Origin: Amblyornis subalaris
Taxonomy: Eukaryota > Chordata > Aves > Passeriformes > Ptilonorhynchidae
Assembly: GCA_018881555.1 (NCBI GenBank)
Contig: JACAXG010000007.1
Span: 14,799,235-14,863,234 of the forward strand
Length of the DNA: 64,000 nucleotides
Reading direction: 5' to 3'
In this document: in pieces, positions 29,134-41,945 of the stretch
Position numbering within the stretch: position 1 is the stretch's first letter
How the letters are laid out: each line of letters begins with the position of its first letter
Made by a program: the position numbers and the translations under genes
Notes under the pieces: model-generated
The model's database searches: none
What the model was told of the DNA's origin: nothing
The model's input: the letters and a program-made list of their open reading frames with translations, nothing else

Positions 29134-29175
29134 GTGTCCAAGGAGCATGGAGTTTTCTCCATGTTTTCAGGACAC
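29134..29175. repeat. Imperfect 19-bp stem with TTTT loop
   Basis: Arms 29134-29152 and 29157-29175 pair over 19 positions around a four-base T loop. The outer GTGTCC/GGACAC and inner CATGGAG/CTCCATG blocks pair perfectly. The six central positions give one further Watson-Crick pair, three G-U pairs if transcribed, and two mismatches. It is intronic. The loop is smaller than in typical pre-miRNAs and the stem shorter, so a miRNA is unlikely. It could equally be a decayed palindromic transposon end. Confidence 0.75.
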
Positions 29176-32100
29176 TAGACTTCAAGCAACCGTGTCACCT
29201 TAATCTCTCTCTTGAAAGCAGAGCCCTCCTCCTGACTTAAAAATCTAAGCAGGTAAACAAAGCTCAAGTATCCCAGAAGCCAGTGTAACGCGGCCACTTT
29301 TCCAGTAAAGTCCCAGTTCCCAAGGGCATGCACAGAACTGGGAAGACAGATGTAGTGCTAAATGCAAAACAGGTTCATATCCCCTGAAGGAAAATTACAA
29401 AAGAGAAACCTGTAAACACAGTGTGTCCTAAAAATTATTTTAAAATTAAATATGAATCTCTCTTTCTACTGAACCCCCTCCAGCAACTGGTGAATCTTCA
29501 CATGGTGTTTATTCTTTGCTTTGTTTATATAAGAAAAAGAATGAAAAAGCAAGCAGTAATTTTGAACTCCATTCTGAAGTCTAAAGGGTTTCACTTAAAA
29601 CCTGGTTAGACTCAATGCTTGCACTAAAAATAAGTTTAAAAAAATCAAGTTTACAATGTTAAATATTAATTCAATTTGCAAATATGTGCGTAGTCTTAAG
29701 GAGCTTATCCATCATGACAAGACNTAAAACCTGACTTCTCTTGTAAATGTGAAAAGAACCAACTGTTTTGTCAGCATTACTGCTCTAAGATAAAATGCGT
29801 ATAAGAAGAAAACTAGCCAGTATAAGTATCTTTTGGCCTGCAAAAGCTTTCTGTGCTGGGCTGCCTGGCCTGGCTTTCCACTCTGCCAGCAGGGGCAATA
29901 AAACAAAATACGCCTCCCAGCCCTGTTAACACGAGTGGCTGCCTTCGGGGGAAATCTCTGCTGCCCTGCTCTGCAGCTGATTCCATTTTCTTTGACCCAT
30001 TCACCTGTAATAGAAACTACACAATCAGAAGTCACAGGCCATGGTCACAGGCTCCTTGGGCAGCAGGTGTTGATTCATTCCCACAGGGTGGGCATAGCCT
30101 TGTGTTCAAGACACAGGTCGGCNTGTCTCTGGCTGCAGCGCTCTGCTCCTCTGAAGGGATGGGAATGGAGAGAAGGGAGGTGTTCAGAGGGTTTGCTCTG
30201 ACTTCTGAAAAGCAGTCAGTGCTGCTGCTGGCCCTCCATAATCTTTCTGACTGGTACAAAGAGCTTTTCTTGGGCAGGCAGTGTGGGTGAGCTTTGACTT
30301 CTCTCGTCCGTGACCTGTCACTGCCAGAGAGGGTGGTGAGACGCTGGTNCAGGCTCTGGTCCAGCAGCAGGACAGCTGAAGGTGCCCCTCTCCAACAGAG
30401 AAATGCTGTGCTGGGGATTTAATTCCACTTTTTCAAAGAGCTGGCTGGAAAACAAANATTCTGTTTCAAAGGGAGGAAAATAAGAAGAAACCTAAGCTTC
30501 AGTATCTGATTTTTTCCAGAGGTTTACAGCTTTCCTTAATGCGGACAGATTCCTATATCTGATTTTCCTGCCCCTTGCAGTAGCTTCCTAAACTAGAGAT
30601 TTACTTGCAGGGGCAAGAGACTCTTATCACTGTCTCTGGCATGACTTCTCTACGTGATAATATCTGTTATAAAGGAGATCTCACTTCCAGTCCTTGCTTT
30701 GAACTGGGCAAGCAGGACAGGAGCTCAATTTGCCTACATCCTTTGTGCTCATCTTGCTCTCTGAGAAATTTGGTCAGAATATCCAGTTTGATCTGAAACC
30801 TGACCAAAAAGGGAGAACTGGAAGAAAAAAAAAANCACACACTAATCTTCTTAGTTTATAATTTAAATCAGAATTAGAAAGTAGTCTTAAAAAAATAAAA
30901 ATAAAAACCCAAACAAACCTCATTGGAATCTGCTCAATCCTAAATATCTATACAACAATCTCCATGTCAAACTCTCTCTATCATCACAGTCTCCACAATC
31001 AATCACAGCCATATCTTCATATCTGAATGTTTCTGGAGTATTTTTTTTAACCAATTTTCAGAGTTTGAATACATCTCTATTAAAAAATGGTATTTACAGA
31101 ACTAGAAAAAGCTGCTGCTCCTACTTTTTGCCAAGCAGGAGAGGAATTAATCTGGAATAAAAGGAATAAAACCTTNGGATTTTATCTATTTAGCCCCATC
31201 TGCAGGCAGTGTCCATGAAGTGTGCAATACATATCCTTGATCTCTCTCTTCAGTCAAGTGCTCCCAGGGAGAGAAGTATCCCCTGGAGCTTGTCTGACCC
31301 AAATTGGGTGAAGAAATTGCAGTTAAGGACAGCTGTGTGATCCAAGGTGTGAATGNTACAGAGCTTCAAGGTGACAAATGGTGCTGAAAAGGGCTGGGAA
31401 ATGCTGGCAATGTATAGAAGGATCTTGGTCCCTTCTTCCACCACCACCTCCTGTCCCTGGCCACTGGTGCTGCTGTAATCCCTTCAGAGCTGGAGAGGGG
31501 CTGCACTATTGCCCGGCTGCCATGAGGGCCTCGTCCCTTCCAGTCCCCTACAGATCTTTGCTTTGGAGTTTCCCTCCGGGCCAGTCCTGCCCAGANCTGG
31601 GCCTTGCTGGTAACCCCGAGGTTGCACCCGTGTTTGGGAAATGCCTGTGGCCAGCCAGAGAGAGGCTGTGCTNCAGCACAAGCCTTCAGAGCTGTCAGTG
31701 ATGTAGAGACTGAGCAATAGAGTCAGCCAGCTGCTTGCTCGGGAAGTCATGGCTAATACACTTTTCCCTCTCCAGCCTCTTCCACCTGTCGCGTAGCCTG
31801 CCAAACTGCTCTTTTCCCTTGCCTTCCCTTCCCCCCTCCCTTCCCTTAGGAAAACAAATATACCAACTGCAAAAGGGAGCAGGGAGACCAGGGACTGGNT
31901 TCAGACACTGCTTTCACCCCTTACCTGAGGTTTGATCTTGCCATGTTGCTTCATGGTCTTTGACTCAGCTTTCTGCTCGGTACAAGCAGAGTGGTAATAC
32001 TTACATTAATGGAAATACTTTGAAGATTAGATACTTTTAGAACATGAACATGGGGCATTCCTGAAATTTGTCAGAAGTTATGACAACTTCATATAGAAAT

Positions 32101-33641
32101 TCTCCTGTGGAAGAGACAAATATTTTGAGAGGCTTATAAGTTAATGCGATGATAAATTCCAGGATCCTTTTTTCCAGACTGTTCTGTTTTACTTTCTCTT
32201 TGTTCCCTACCTTTACAGCTTTACTCCCAGCAGTTGCAGGCAGCTGCTGGTTGCAGGGAGGGAACTCCTGTGGCATTATTTATGGCAGCTCTCAGTGAGA
32301 GGACAGTGATTTACTGTGTGTCATCTTCTGCAGCTGCGAAGTTGCACCATGGCGACAGGGACATTCAGTGGAATCCTGATTTTCAGTCTGACACAGAGGC
32401 AGAGAAAGGTGAACTGGCTGNGTAAAAATGAAAACCTGTGAATATCCTCCTTTGCTCTCCCATAAACAAACTTTNACTTTCTGGAACTGGGAAATTAGTT
32501 TTGGGGATACTCTGCCATTCATGTTCCCATCTCTCCTGTCAGACAACATTTTCAAGAGAAGTCAGGATAGCCTTGATTCTTCCTCTTAAACTTGGGTGAC
32601 CTTTCTTTACATGGCTCCCCTTGTCTCTCCTCCATACTCTCCATCTGACTGCATCTACTCTACATCTGACTCCTCTAGGGAGACTCTCTGATGGGACNAG
32701 ATTGTCACCAAACTTGCCCTGTGCTCTGAGCTGCACAACATGCAGCGTGGCAGCAACAGGAGCCCTCTGCCTGCAAAATGGAGCTCAGTCCTCTATGCTA
32801 TCACAAAGAGNTGTAGAATTTGACCTCATGCCCTTGATCTTGAAAAAGAGATGCACAGATCAGCTGAGTAGGCTCATGGGCTTATCCAAAGCGAATCTCA
32901 GTGCCAAGTCTCTTGGTTTTGACCTATGCTATAAAATTGTTAAATTTCCTACAAAGCCATTGGCATTCTGCGTAGGGAAAATGATAGAATAGCACCTGGG
33001 AATGCCTTGCATTTTATTTCTGGGGTTATTTCTTTCNACCACAGTTTATCTGGCACAATGTACAGGAAAATGATGGGATATGTTTTGTAATGTCACACAG
33101 GAAATCCTGGCATTGCCTTCTGCCAGTAGTAGTGAACCATGCCGGTGAGATGTGGCACGGTGTCACGGGACAATGAGCAAGCCCAGCTTAGTGGCCCCTG
33201 TGGGAAGCTGCCTGGGAAGCTGCTTCATGAGCTGTGTCTGCTGGAGAGNGAGTAAAGGGAGAAGGAGGGAAGGGTTCATTTATTTGCTCCCAAGATTCCT
33301 CCTCTGAGGTTTGCATGGTAGAAATTGCAAAACTGCAAGTGAGATTAATAATTCTATAAAAGAAGTGACAGTAGGTACAATAATGGAGGGCAAGTGAGCC
33401 CATTATCTGGTCTGGCTGACTGTGAAAGATTTTTGCTNCAAGGCGTCTGCTGTAATTGAAGATTTGGTTGGTCAAGCTGTAGAATACTTTCAGGATACAA
33501 GTGATGTGTGGTGTCATTGCTATGCAAGCTTATGTTTCCTTTCTCCTGTTCTCCTGTGCTGAATAGAATATAATCTTCAGGTCAATTATCAATGTATGAA
33601 TAATATGGGACTAGATTTCTGCAAAACTTGAGATCTTCCCG

Positions 33642-33669
33642 CTTTTGTTGCTTCCTCCAGCAACAAAAG
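33642..33669. repeat. Perfect 10-bp inverted repeat, 8-nt loop
   Basis: CTTTTGTTGC at 33642-33651 is matched by GCAACAAAAG at 33660-33669, with loop TTCCTCCA. Each arm also contains a SOX/HMG-like core (AACAAA), so this could be an inverted pair of SOX-type sites rather than an RNA hairpin. One such stem is about what chance would give in this much DNA. Confidence 0.75.
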
Positions 33670-36600
33670 TACTGGTAGGTCTGGATTGTTGTGCCTTGTT
33701 CCAAAGCACTAAGCTCCAGAGTCAAAAAAAAAAAAAAATTAACATTACACACGTGAACAGGTACAGCCCTTGCTTACTGAAATGCAAAAGGNACCAGGGG
33801 ACCTGATTAGGCCAATTTTGTGAGACAAGAATACAGCCAAGCTCTTGAAAAACTGCAGCATTACCAGGGAGAAGCCTTTATTAACAGAATAAACACTCAG
33901 TCCTCCTGCAGATTGTTATCCAGATTGAATGGCACTTGGTTCTTATCAAGACATTTCTTCATAACATGGAAATGTCAGGTAGTGTGATCCCTCAAGTAAA
34001 CACCATGCTGCTTAAAGCCTGATTCCTATCATGCAAAGTACCCTGCAGCCCCTCAGGACACTGCANTGGAAAGGAGGGCAATAAACCATCAGTTATAAAC
34101 TTTTCTAGCCACCAGTAGTTAGCAGGGTTTCTGTGCCAGGCTTTTTCACCCCTCTGCATTGCTGGTAGCCCTGCAAGAGCCCGGAAAGGGACTTGGATCA
34201 CCGGGAAGTTCTCCCATTGGCAGAAAACCTGCGTACACAGAGGTGGCAGCCTGGAACACTGGTGCCTCACTGAAAGTAATCAATAAGTCTGGTGAAGGAG
34301 AGCAGCTACACCAGTTCCTACCTTATCTCCCCATACAGAAGAGCAGCNGAGTTGCAAGAGGCAGCAGCAACACGGCCCATCGGTTCGTGCTGCGCACAGG
34401 TTGAGCGGAGCAGAACACTCAGGCAGCTTCTTGCTTGCAAAGTTGTTCTACATTATCTTTCATAGTTCTCTTTCAGGAGAGGTTAAAACCTTTCTTTGGG
34501 GGACGTTAAAAGATCTGAATNCTCACCAAGGTAGAGACATTTAGGATCTCATGTCTTTGGGGAAGTCCTGCCTGATGCAGGTTGGAAGGGAAAGAAGGCA
34601 GAGCAAGCCCCACACCAGCTGAGGTGCCCTAAGCAATATTTCCAGGGCACCCACCTCAGGCCCATCTGTTTCTAACCTGGGCCAGGCTTGTGCCAGAAGT
34701 GTGGTTTGACATACGTTTCACCTGAACAGCAGGAGTAGAATTCCTCAAATCTCAAGGTGTGGAATAAGAAATATTATTTTTTCCAAGTATGTACTTCAGC
34801 CTCTGGTAACTTTGGCAGGGACTCTTATAATTTTCTAGACAGAATTGTGGCTTTTCCTTAGTCTTCCCCAGATAGCCTCTATGCTGCTGTGTGTGTTTTG
34901 AGAAAGGCTTTAAAGAAAGAATTTCGGGGGTGTTTCTAGAAATGGTTCCTCTATGAAATGCTTTTGCTTGGGAGAACAAATAGAAGTAACGAATTAAATT
35001 TTGAAACAATGATATNTCCTATACAAAAATCTTAAACATTTTCCCTTTCATTGTCCAAAGGATTGACTGGAGAGGGTACTCCTCATTTTAATGTTAATGT
35101 ATAAGGCTGGTTATTGCAGTGTTCATGTGCAGTAGCAGTTTCAAACCTCAATGTATTTAAAACCCTGGATGGGAATGAATTTGGGAAGCTTTCACTACTG
35201 TAACCAAGTACCAAGAAGATAAAAGCATTTGAGGTATTTTTAAATGTCAGATTTCAGACACAAAGCGTATTACTGTGATTTGATCTTCAGACTCTGTATT
35301 TATCTGTCTAGCCTCTCCTATTCTATCCACAACTCTGCTCACCTTGGAGATAGCTTTATGCTATTGATTTGGGGTCTTTACAATCCAAATTATGATATTT
35401 AAGTCAGGTTATGTAAGTCATTCATTTAAACACTATCAAAAAGAAAATGTTGAAGGTTTTGTTTTTNCTTTTTAAGGACTTTTAAAAAAGCAGTCTACAA
35501 GCAGTTTATAACGTTAGAGAATCATCAGCTACATATTTTTGTCATTTTTGCTTAAATAACTGATAAATGTCAAATATGCAAGGGCCACCTAGATCTCTTT
35601 AAAAAGAGCTCTTCTAAGCTGTCAGTTAACAGGACTTAGTGTAACTAATTTGTCTTCTGTTTCTCAAAATATAGATGTAGGTAGTTTGTATAAGAATAAG
35701 GCTTTGCACTGCCTGAAGCGCGACTCCAAGCAAACATGATCATTACCAGGCTCTTACACTAAAATGAAAGATCTTTTCCTGCACCCAGTAATCCAAATAT
35801 CACAATGTGCTTAAGGATAATGCTGACATTTTCAAAGACCACCCAAGGTGTTGCCTTTCTGACTGCAGATATGTTCTGGGTCTCCGTGGGANTTACTGTC
35901 TTTTCGGCTCTCCTGCGTCTCTTTGGCTTGCTTTCCTTCTGCCTCTTGTCAGCTCATTGGAGTCCAATTTTGATATTAGCAAATACCATATTGTCATAGC
36001 TGTGATAAGNGCTTGACTTTTAAAGGTAGCATAAACATATACAATGTATAAAAATTGAAGTTCACTAGTCGTCTCTTAAGATTAATCACATCAATAATTT
36101 GATTTCCAATGCAGTTGCTTCTTAGCTGAAGACAAGGCTTGCGTGTTCATCCAGTGCTAGGTCAGGTTCAGTGAACTTGTTTATTTATCCTTCTCACAGC
36201 ACATCAGCAGACCATCTAAACAGATTAGTTAAAGTTATTTCTTATGATCTAATTAAAANATAATTCCTTAAAAGAAAAGAAAAAATATTTTAGTATTTCA
36301 TTTTGATGTTTTCTTAATGAAAAGTTTTGGTGTTTGTTTTATTGCTTTTGTGTCCAAAAAGTCTGAGAATGCACTAGGTGAAATAGTAATTGAACCTAGT
36401 AACTGTCTGTTTGCATCTCACTTTTGGAAAAAAACACCAATAACGAAGTCAAACTAAAGGAGTTTTTTCAATNGTTTTCTTTCTCCTGCTAAGCAGGAGA
36501 CCAGTTATTTACATGGCTTGTTAACCACAGGGCTTCTCAGGCAGGGGTCAGCTGACAAGTGACACCGGAGGAAATGTTCAGTGAGGTGAGATTTCGGGGA

Positions 36601-37207
36601 GAAGACATCTAAGATGTGTGTGGTGGCTGAAAGGGAACTTTCCAAGCCTTCCATTTTTGGTTAATCTAGGTATCCTGTGCTGATTCAGAAAAAGGCCAGT
36701 TTGTCACAGCCTATCCAGAAGGGCTGGGGTTCCCAGGTGTGCTCTCTGTTGGGTTCTGCTGTCTGTAAGTTAACGATGAAACTCCTGCTCACTTTGGACG
36801 TTGGGATTTCCTGATTTTGCATGAAATTATCAGTTATGAAAGGAGCCACTGGTTGACTTACATACTGCAACTCAAGTCCTCCAGTTTTATATATGTAATC
36901 ATACAGTCTGCTCGTAAAGCCACAGTATCACTTCTGCTTGCCTCCGGTGCTGCCCCTACGGCAGCGTTACTGTAGGGGACAGTTTGAAGACAGTGTACAT
37001 TTAGGAAGGAGTGTTATCTCCGTTCCATGGCAGTAGTCAGGTGCATCACAGCTGCTCTTTGGATCTCGGAGACAACGTTGGAAGCATGGGCAGTTAGCGA
37101 GGCGCCTTTCCCGGTGCAAACCAAGGAGGGGAAGTGCANAGCTGTCCCAGCTGAGGGAAGCGCATCGAAGTCTGCCCGGTTCTTCTGCAGGTGCCACGAG
37201 CTGTCCC

Positions 37208-37246
37208 TGCTCTTGCTTTCAGCTCATGGTAATGAAAGCAAGAGCA
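37208..37246. repeat. Perfect 14-bp inverted repeat, 11-nt loop
   Basis: TGCTCTTGCTTTCA at 37208-37221 is the exact reverse complement of TGAAAGCAAGAGCA at 37233-37246, around an 11-base loop. Pairing stops at both outer flanks. A uniform-base estimate gives well under 0.01 perfect 14-bp stems with loops below 15 bases in 64 kb, so this is the least chance-like hairpin in the window. It lies in the GRID2 intron. Possibilities are a cruciform-forming palindrome, a structured intronic RNA element, or a transposon remnant; none can be chosen from sequence alone. Confidence 0.85.
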
Positions 37247-40200
37247 AAATTAGGTCCAGGGTGTTCATGCGGCCATGAAGTACTGAATTTTTTATAAAGC
37301 TTAGTAACTGTCATTTTTCAAGTAATTTTGTAAAAGAAGGCTGGAATGTGGATAGTGCACGGGAACCAATGTACCTTGAAAGTACATTTCTTTGTTTTAA
37401 TAAGGTCGGCGGTGTACCGTGACTCNCCATAATGAATTAATTTGGTGTTTACCGTAACAGCACTGAGCTTAATGAATTCATGATATTTATGCAACTGTCT
37501 GTAGATGTTCTCTTGTCATTTGGGATTTATAAATAGGTATTAATACTTGTATCGCTGCTTTCTCCAGAGCAGGAAATTTCTTCACAGTGAAAGGCCATTA
37601 AAGCTCACTTCTATTTTTCTATATAAAAAGTAAGCAGAAGNTCTTTAATAACTTGATTTTTATCTTTATGTATGTTTCTGAATTGTTAGTATGTATTCAG
37701 CAAAGCTGTTTGGCTTGAACAAAACTATTGTAGAGCCATCCTTATAAAGTTCCACCAGTAATATAATAGAGTTAATATCTCATTTCTTATTACTGCAGAT
37801 GCCGTTTCATTTAAGGTTAGCCTTCTGTATTTGAGAGTTCCACATAAGTTCAACAGATTTAAGTAAAAAGAAGTTGTCTAAATTGAACAAAGTGGTACTA
37901 ACTTATGGGATACAAGTCATGAGTGCTGCATCTTTAGGAGGTAATGGTTTCTTGCTGAACAAAACCGAAGGTCAGCTGCTTTCTCTCTTTTAATATTGTT
38001 TGATATGCAAATCCTTAATGCTGAACTGCAGCTCTGGTTTACTACTGCTTCTTCTATCATGTCTAGAAGGCAAGATGCTTATCCTTGTTTCTGTGCACTG
38101 ACTTCCTGGTGACAGCAGTGTGGTGCCGAGCACCACTGAAGGGCAGATCAGAAGGCGACCACCTGCCTTTCCTCATGGGCCTCGAGTTAGTTGGGTTTAA
38201 ATCTGCTTGGAGTCCCTGCCATAAAACAGGCTTTGCAGCTGGACCCAAGGGCACTCTTTTGCTGGGTGAAGTGGTGGGAATGGGTGGCGAGGGAGCACCG
38301 CTTCGTCTAATCTGGCAGCATTTGGCTGGCACACAAAATTTCCTTTCATGGAGCCCATGACTGGCAGCTCATTAAAAAGCTGGCTTAAAAAAAAGTTCGC
38401 ACAGAGAAACAGAAAACAATCTCTTCAAAACAAAAAATTCTCACATATATCAAGATCTGTAGTCAGAGGAAGGACTGAAACTGCAATGATCTCTGCTTCC
38501 AGGTGCTTTGCTCATCTTACAAGCTCTCCTAGCATCACCTCAGTCCACTCAGGAGCAGGCACTGGCACTGTCCCCCTTTTTCTTTCACCTCGGGACAATG
38601 ATTTCTGCCTTAAACCTTCCCACATATCTTTTTCATGGCTGAAATATGATGCTATAAATCTTACAAATATGATTTAGAGCATCAAAGTCAAGGCTTTGAG
38701 CATCAATATGTGTCTCCTGCGAGGCCCCAAGGATGAGTGCAAAATATGAAAACTCACCAGGTCTCAGTGAGACAGTGAAGTGCCACTGGTGGGAAAGGAG
38801 ATGAAAAGGACCCCAAAAGTCTCCTACTTGCCTGTCTCTGTTCTTATTTCCCATTTNGTTCCCTGTGTCAGGGACTGCCTGTTTCCCATGAGGCAGCAAG
38901 CTATGCTGGGCAGCAGCCATCGCTTTCTGGCACCACATCCCTGAGCCAGCCTTCCAGGTGGCACCAGTGAAAGCTGCTCTGATGCCGAGAGAGGACCCTG
39001 CTTTGCCAAAACCTAAAGCTTGCTCAGGGAGATGCAATAGGAGTTGGCATCACTCCAGTTGTTGCAGTGAATAAGAAAGATTCAGTCAGTTGCCTCACTG
39101 AAATAAAATCTGCAAACGCTCCTTGTGGATTCCTACCTGTCTACTTTTATAATTGAAGGATGCTTACAAATCAGTTTAGTTTTATTTCTTGCTTGAAGAG
39201 GAGAACCAGATTCTGCAAAGACTTTGTGCCAGATTTTTTTTAGAAAAGCTCCAGTGAGGAGGTTTTGCTTGAGGAATTTGAGTTTTGGCTAGGCACTGGA
39301 GAAGTTACTAGAGGTCTGGTAACTGCCTGACCCCATCCGCAAGCACCAAGTGCTCCCAAATGTGACCCACATGAGCTACCCAGGAGCCCTCTGGGAGCCA
39401 GCACAAGGACTGGGACCTTGGCTCAGGCCCCCAAGGCACAGCCCACCAAGGGACACAAGTTCTTTTTCTTTTTTTTAAGCTTTATTTACTTTTTCTCCCT
39501 GCTTCAACAGTTATCATTNGTTACATGGCTCTGCACATCTGCTCTCTGCAGCAGTCTGATCTGCTGACTAGAGCCGGAGTAGCACCTCATCACCTCTGCT
39601 TCCTTATCAGTGCCAATGGGGAAGTTATCCCTCTGGATAACGTGTTCCTGGTGCGGGAAGCTGATATTCAGTAANCTTTGACATCCTAGAACATGCATTG
39701 GCATTTCGAATATCACTGTAAATGGCCTGTCGTATCTCTTGCTCACTGCTGATAGCTGAGAATAAAATTAGATCAAAAAAGGTGCTGTCACAAAGGTCTC
39801 AATTTTGTAGCATTTTTGAAACCTTGCTATCATATTAAGCTGGGTTTCTTTATCTGTGGATATTTTGGAGGAGTAATTACATTTCACTGCCAGCAGCAAA
39901 GTATGCAGTTACCAAGTGGAATCCAGCCCTATTCCCATTGATGCATTAGGATTTGCTCACATGCCTGTTAGATTTGGAAACCACAGGCAGTTTAGTTTTC
40001 TGTGTCCATAACCACTAGACATCACTTGGCACTGTGAATTCAGAGAGAAATCAGTTAAAGTGCATACATTTTTCTTTTTTGTGCAGCTCAATAAATTTAC
40101 GTCATTGCCTTGAAAAATGTTACTCTAACAGTTTGCTTGCTAAAGAAAAATATATTAAGACCTGCACTCTATCCATTAGCAAGTTTTAAAGGTCATGTTT

Positions 40201-41704
40201 TTTGGACAGATCAGATTATTTCATCATACAGGCTTCTTTTGTAAGCTTTTTAAGACTATGGTATTTCGAAACAGCAGGAACTCATGCACCCTGCTTATTA
40301 CTGTCTACCACTCTTTCTGCTGGCTTGTGTATTGCAATACTACTCTGTACCAATACAGCAGGCTCAAAGGAGCCAAGGGTCTTCAGCAAAAAGTTCAGTT
40401 CTAAAAATCTGGGACTTAGAAGGAGAGGCACTTGCTGGAATTACAGCATTAGAACATCGTTATCATTCGGAGCATTTAGTTAATGCGTTATTAGTTTAGT
40501 CATTTATTAAATTTGAAAATCAAATAACAAACTGATTGTAGTGTCTGCCACCCAACAGGTACATCTGATTAGAGTGCATCGGGACACCCACCAGGAGCTG
40601 CGGCAAAACCACAGTATTTTTATGGAAAGAGTGCCATCGTGTGGGAGGCTCCTGCAGCACGCAGGGATAGCAGTGCTCGTGTGTGGTGTGCATGCTTGCA
40701 AGGAACCTCCCTTCCTCCTCTGTTTTTTTCCTGGACTTTCCGTAAATGTAAAACTTTAGTTTCTGAAAATGAGCTGCAAAAATAGCAAGTTTCATAACCA
40801 GGGACAGGTTGAAAGTGTTAAATCTTCTCAATGTGTTAACCCTGATTTTGGTTCCACAAACAGGTGAATTCTGAAACGAAGTGTTTGCAAAGCCTGAGGC
40901 GGGATCTCCCTCTTTCTCTGCATGACATTAATATATTTAGATATTCATGCTCTTATCATTTCTCTTGATATATATTTTATCCCCCAACATCTGTTTGCTG
41001 CTGCAGTTTTACAAGGCCTCATTATAAGCTTTCCATTTCTAAAGCTTTCCCAAGTAATGATGCCATTACTATCCCTGGTTTCTACTTCTTTTTTTTTATA
41101 TTTTCCTTTAAATAATTGAACTTACATGTTACATCCATAAAGAAAATTGCCAATAATTACCAGGAGTACAATTAGGAATAAATCTCCTTTAAGGAACAAG
41201 CCAAAGCTCAGTGTCTTTATGCAAATGCCTTTTGTTAAAAAGATGTCTTGTGTAATCAGGAATTATACTGACAAGTGAAGAATCATTTAATTAATGAGAA
41301 TAGAGCAATCATTTGGATGGTTCTTTCTATTCCTGGCTGAATAAAAGAGAGAAAATAGCCCTGCTCAGGGATTAGAGCCTCTGCTGGAAGAAATAAGCCC
41401 CATGGATGTTGTTCTGTTACTGCCTTGGGTAGATAGTACAGTAATTCCTAAATATAAAAACACATATGTTTGGATTAGGCATTGAAAATTAATTGACTGT
41501 TACTCCACAAGAACTTACACAAAAGGATTCTGTTTATGCTGACTATCTGCTCCTGCTAACCTGTCAGACTGGAATATTTGGGTCAAAATACCCACCTAAA
41601 TCCTAGCACAGCATTCTAGGGCAAGTGAGAACCAGTATTACGGTGAGTTCTTTCCATAAGGACTGTATACCATGATAGAGGGTAGTGTATGGGCTCTCTT
41701 TGCA

Positions 41705-41945
41705 CTCGCAGAGGAGTCATCTGGTCTCCAGTCCAGCCCTCTGCTCAGAGCAGGTCCAGTTAGGTCAGTTTGCTCTGGGTCTTTCCCAGTGGGCCTTTGA
41801 ATATCACCAGGGGTGGTGATGCCATAAATTCTCTGTTTGACCTCTCCCATTCTCCTCTTATCTAGCTGGAATTTCTTATCTTCCAGTTTGTCCCAGTTGC
41901 ATCTCCTCCTGTCACTGAGTCTAACTTGAGCTTCTCTACAGGCTC
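41705..41945 (-). mobile_element. Degraded CR1-type LINE fragment (3' region)
   Basis: Read on the + strand, this segment resembles the reverse complement of the 3' region of avian CR1 retrotransposons. Recognisable blocks in order are GAGGAGTCATCTGG, a CTGCTCAGAGCAGG motif, TTTGAATATCACCAGGGGT, CTGGAATTTCTTATCTTCCAG, and CTCCTGTCACTGAG. The fragment is therefore in minus orientation. It carries many substitutions and small gaps and lacks the short terminal repeat of young CR1 copies, so it is an old, 5'-truncated, inactive relic. The minus-strand open frame across it is the relic, not a gene. Identification is from recall of CR1 consensus structure, not a database search. Confidence 0.7.

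Noticed and set aside
29134..29175. microRNA precursor
   Set aside because: The stem is 19 positions with a 4-base loop, too short and too tight for a usual pre-miRNA.
40541..40759. 72-codon frame that looked exon-like
   Set aside because: It has no similarity to GRID2 or any family I recognise, and an ATG-less start; treated as chance.
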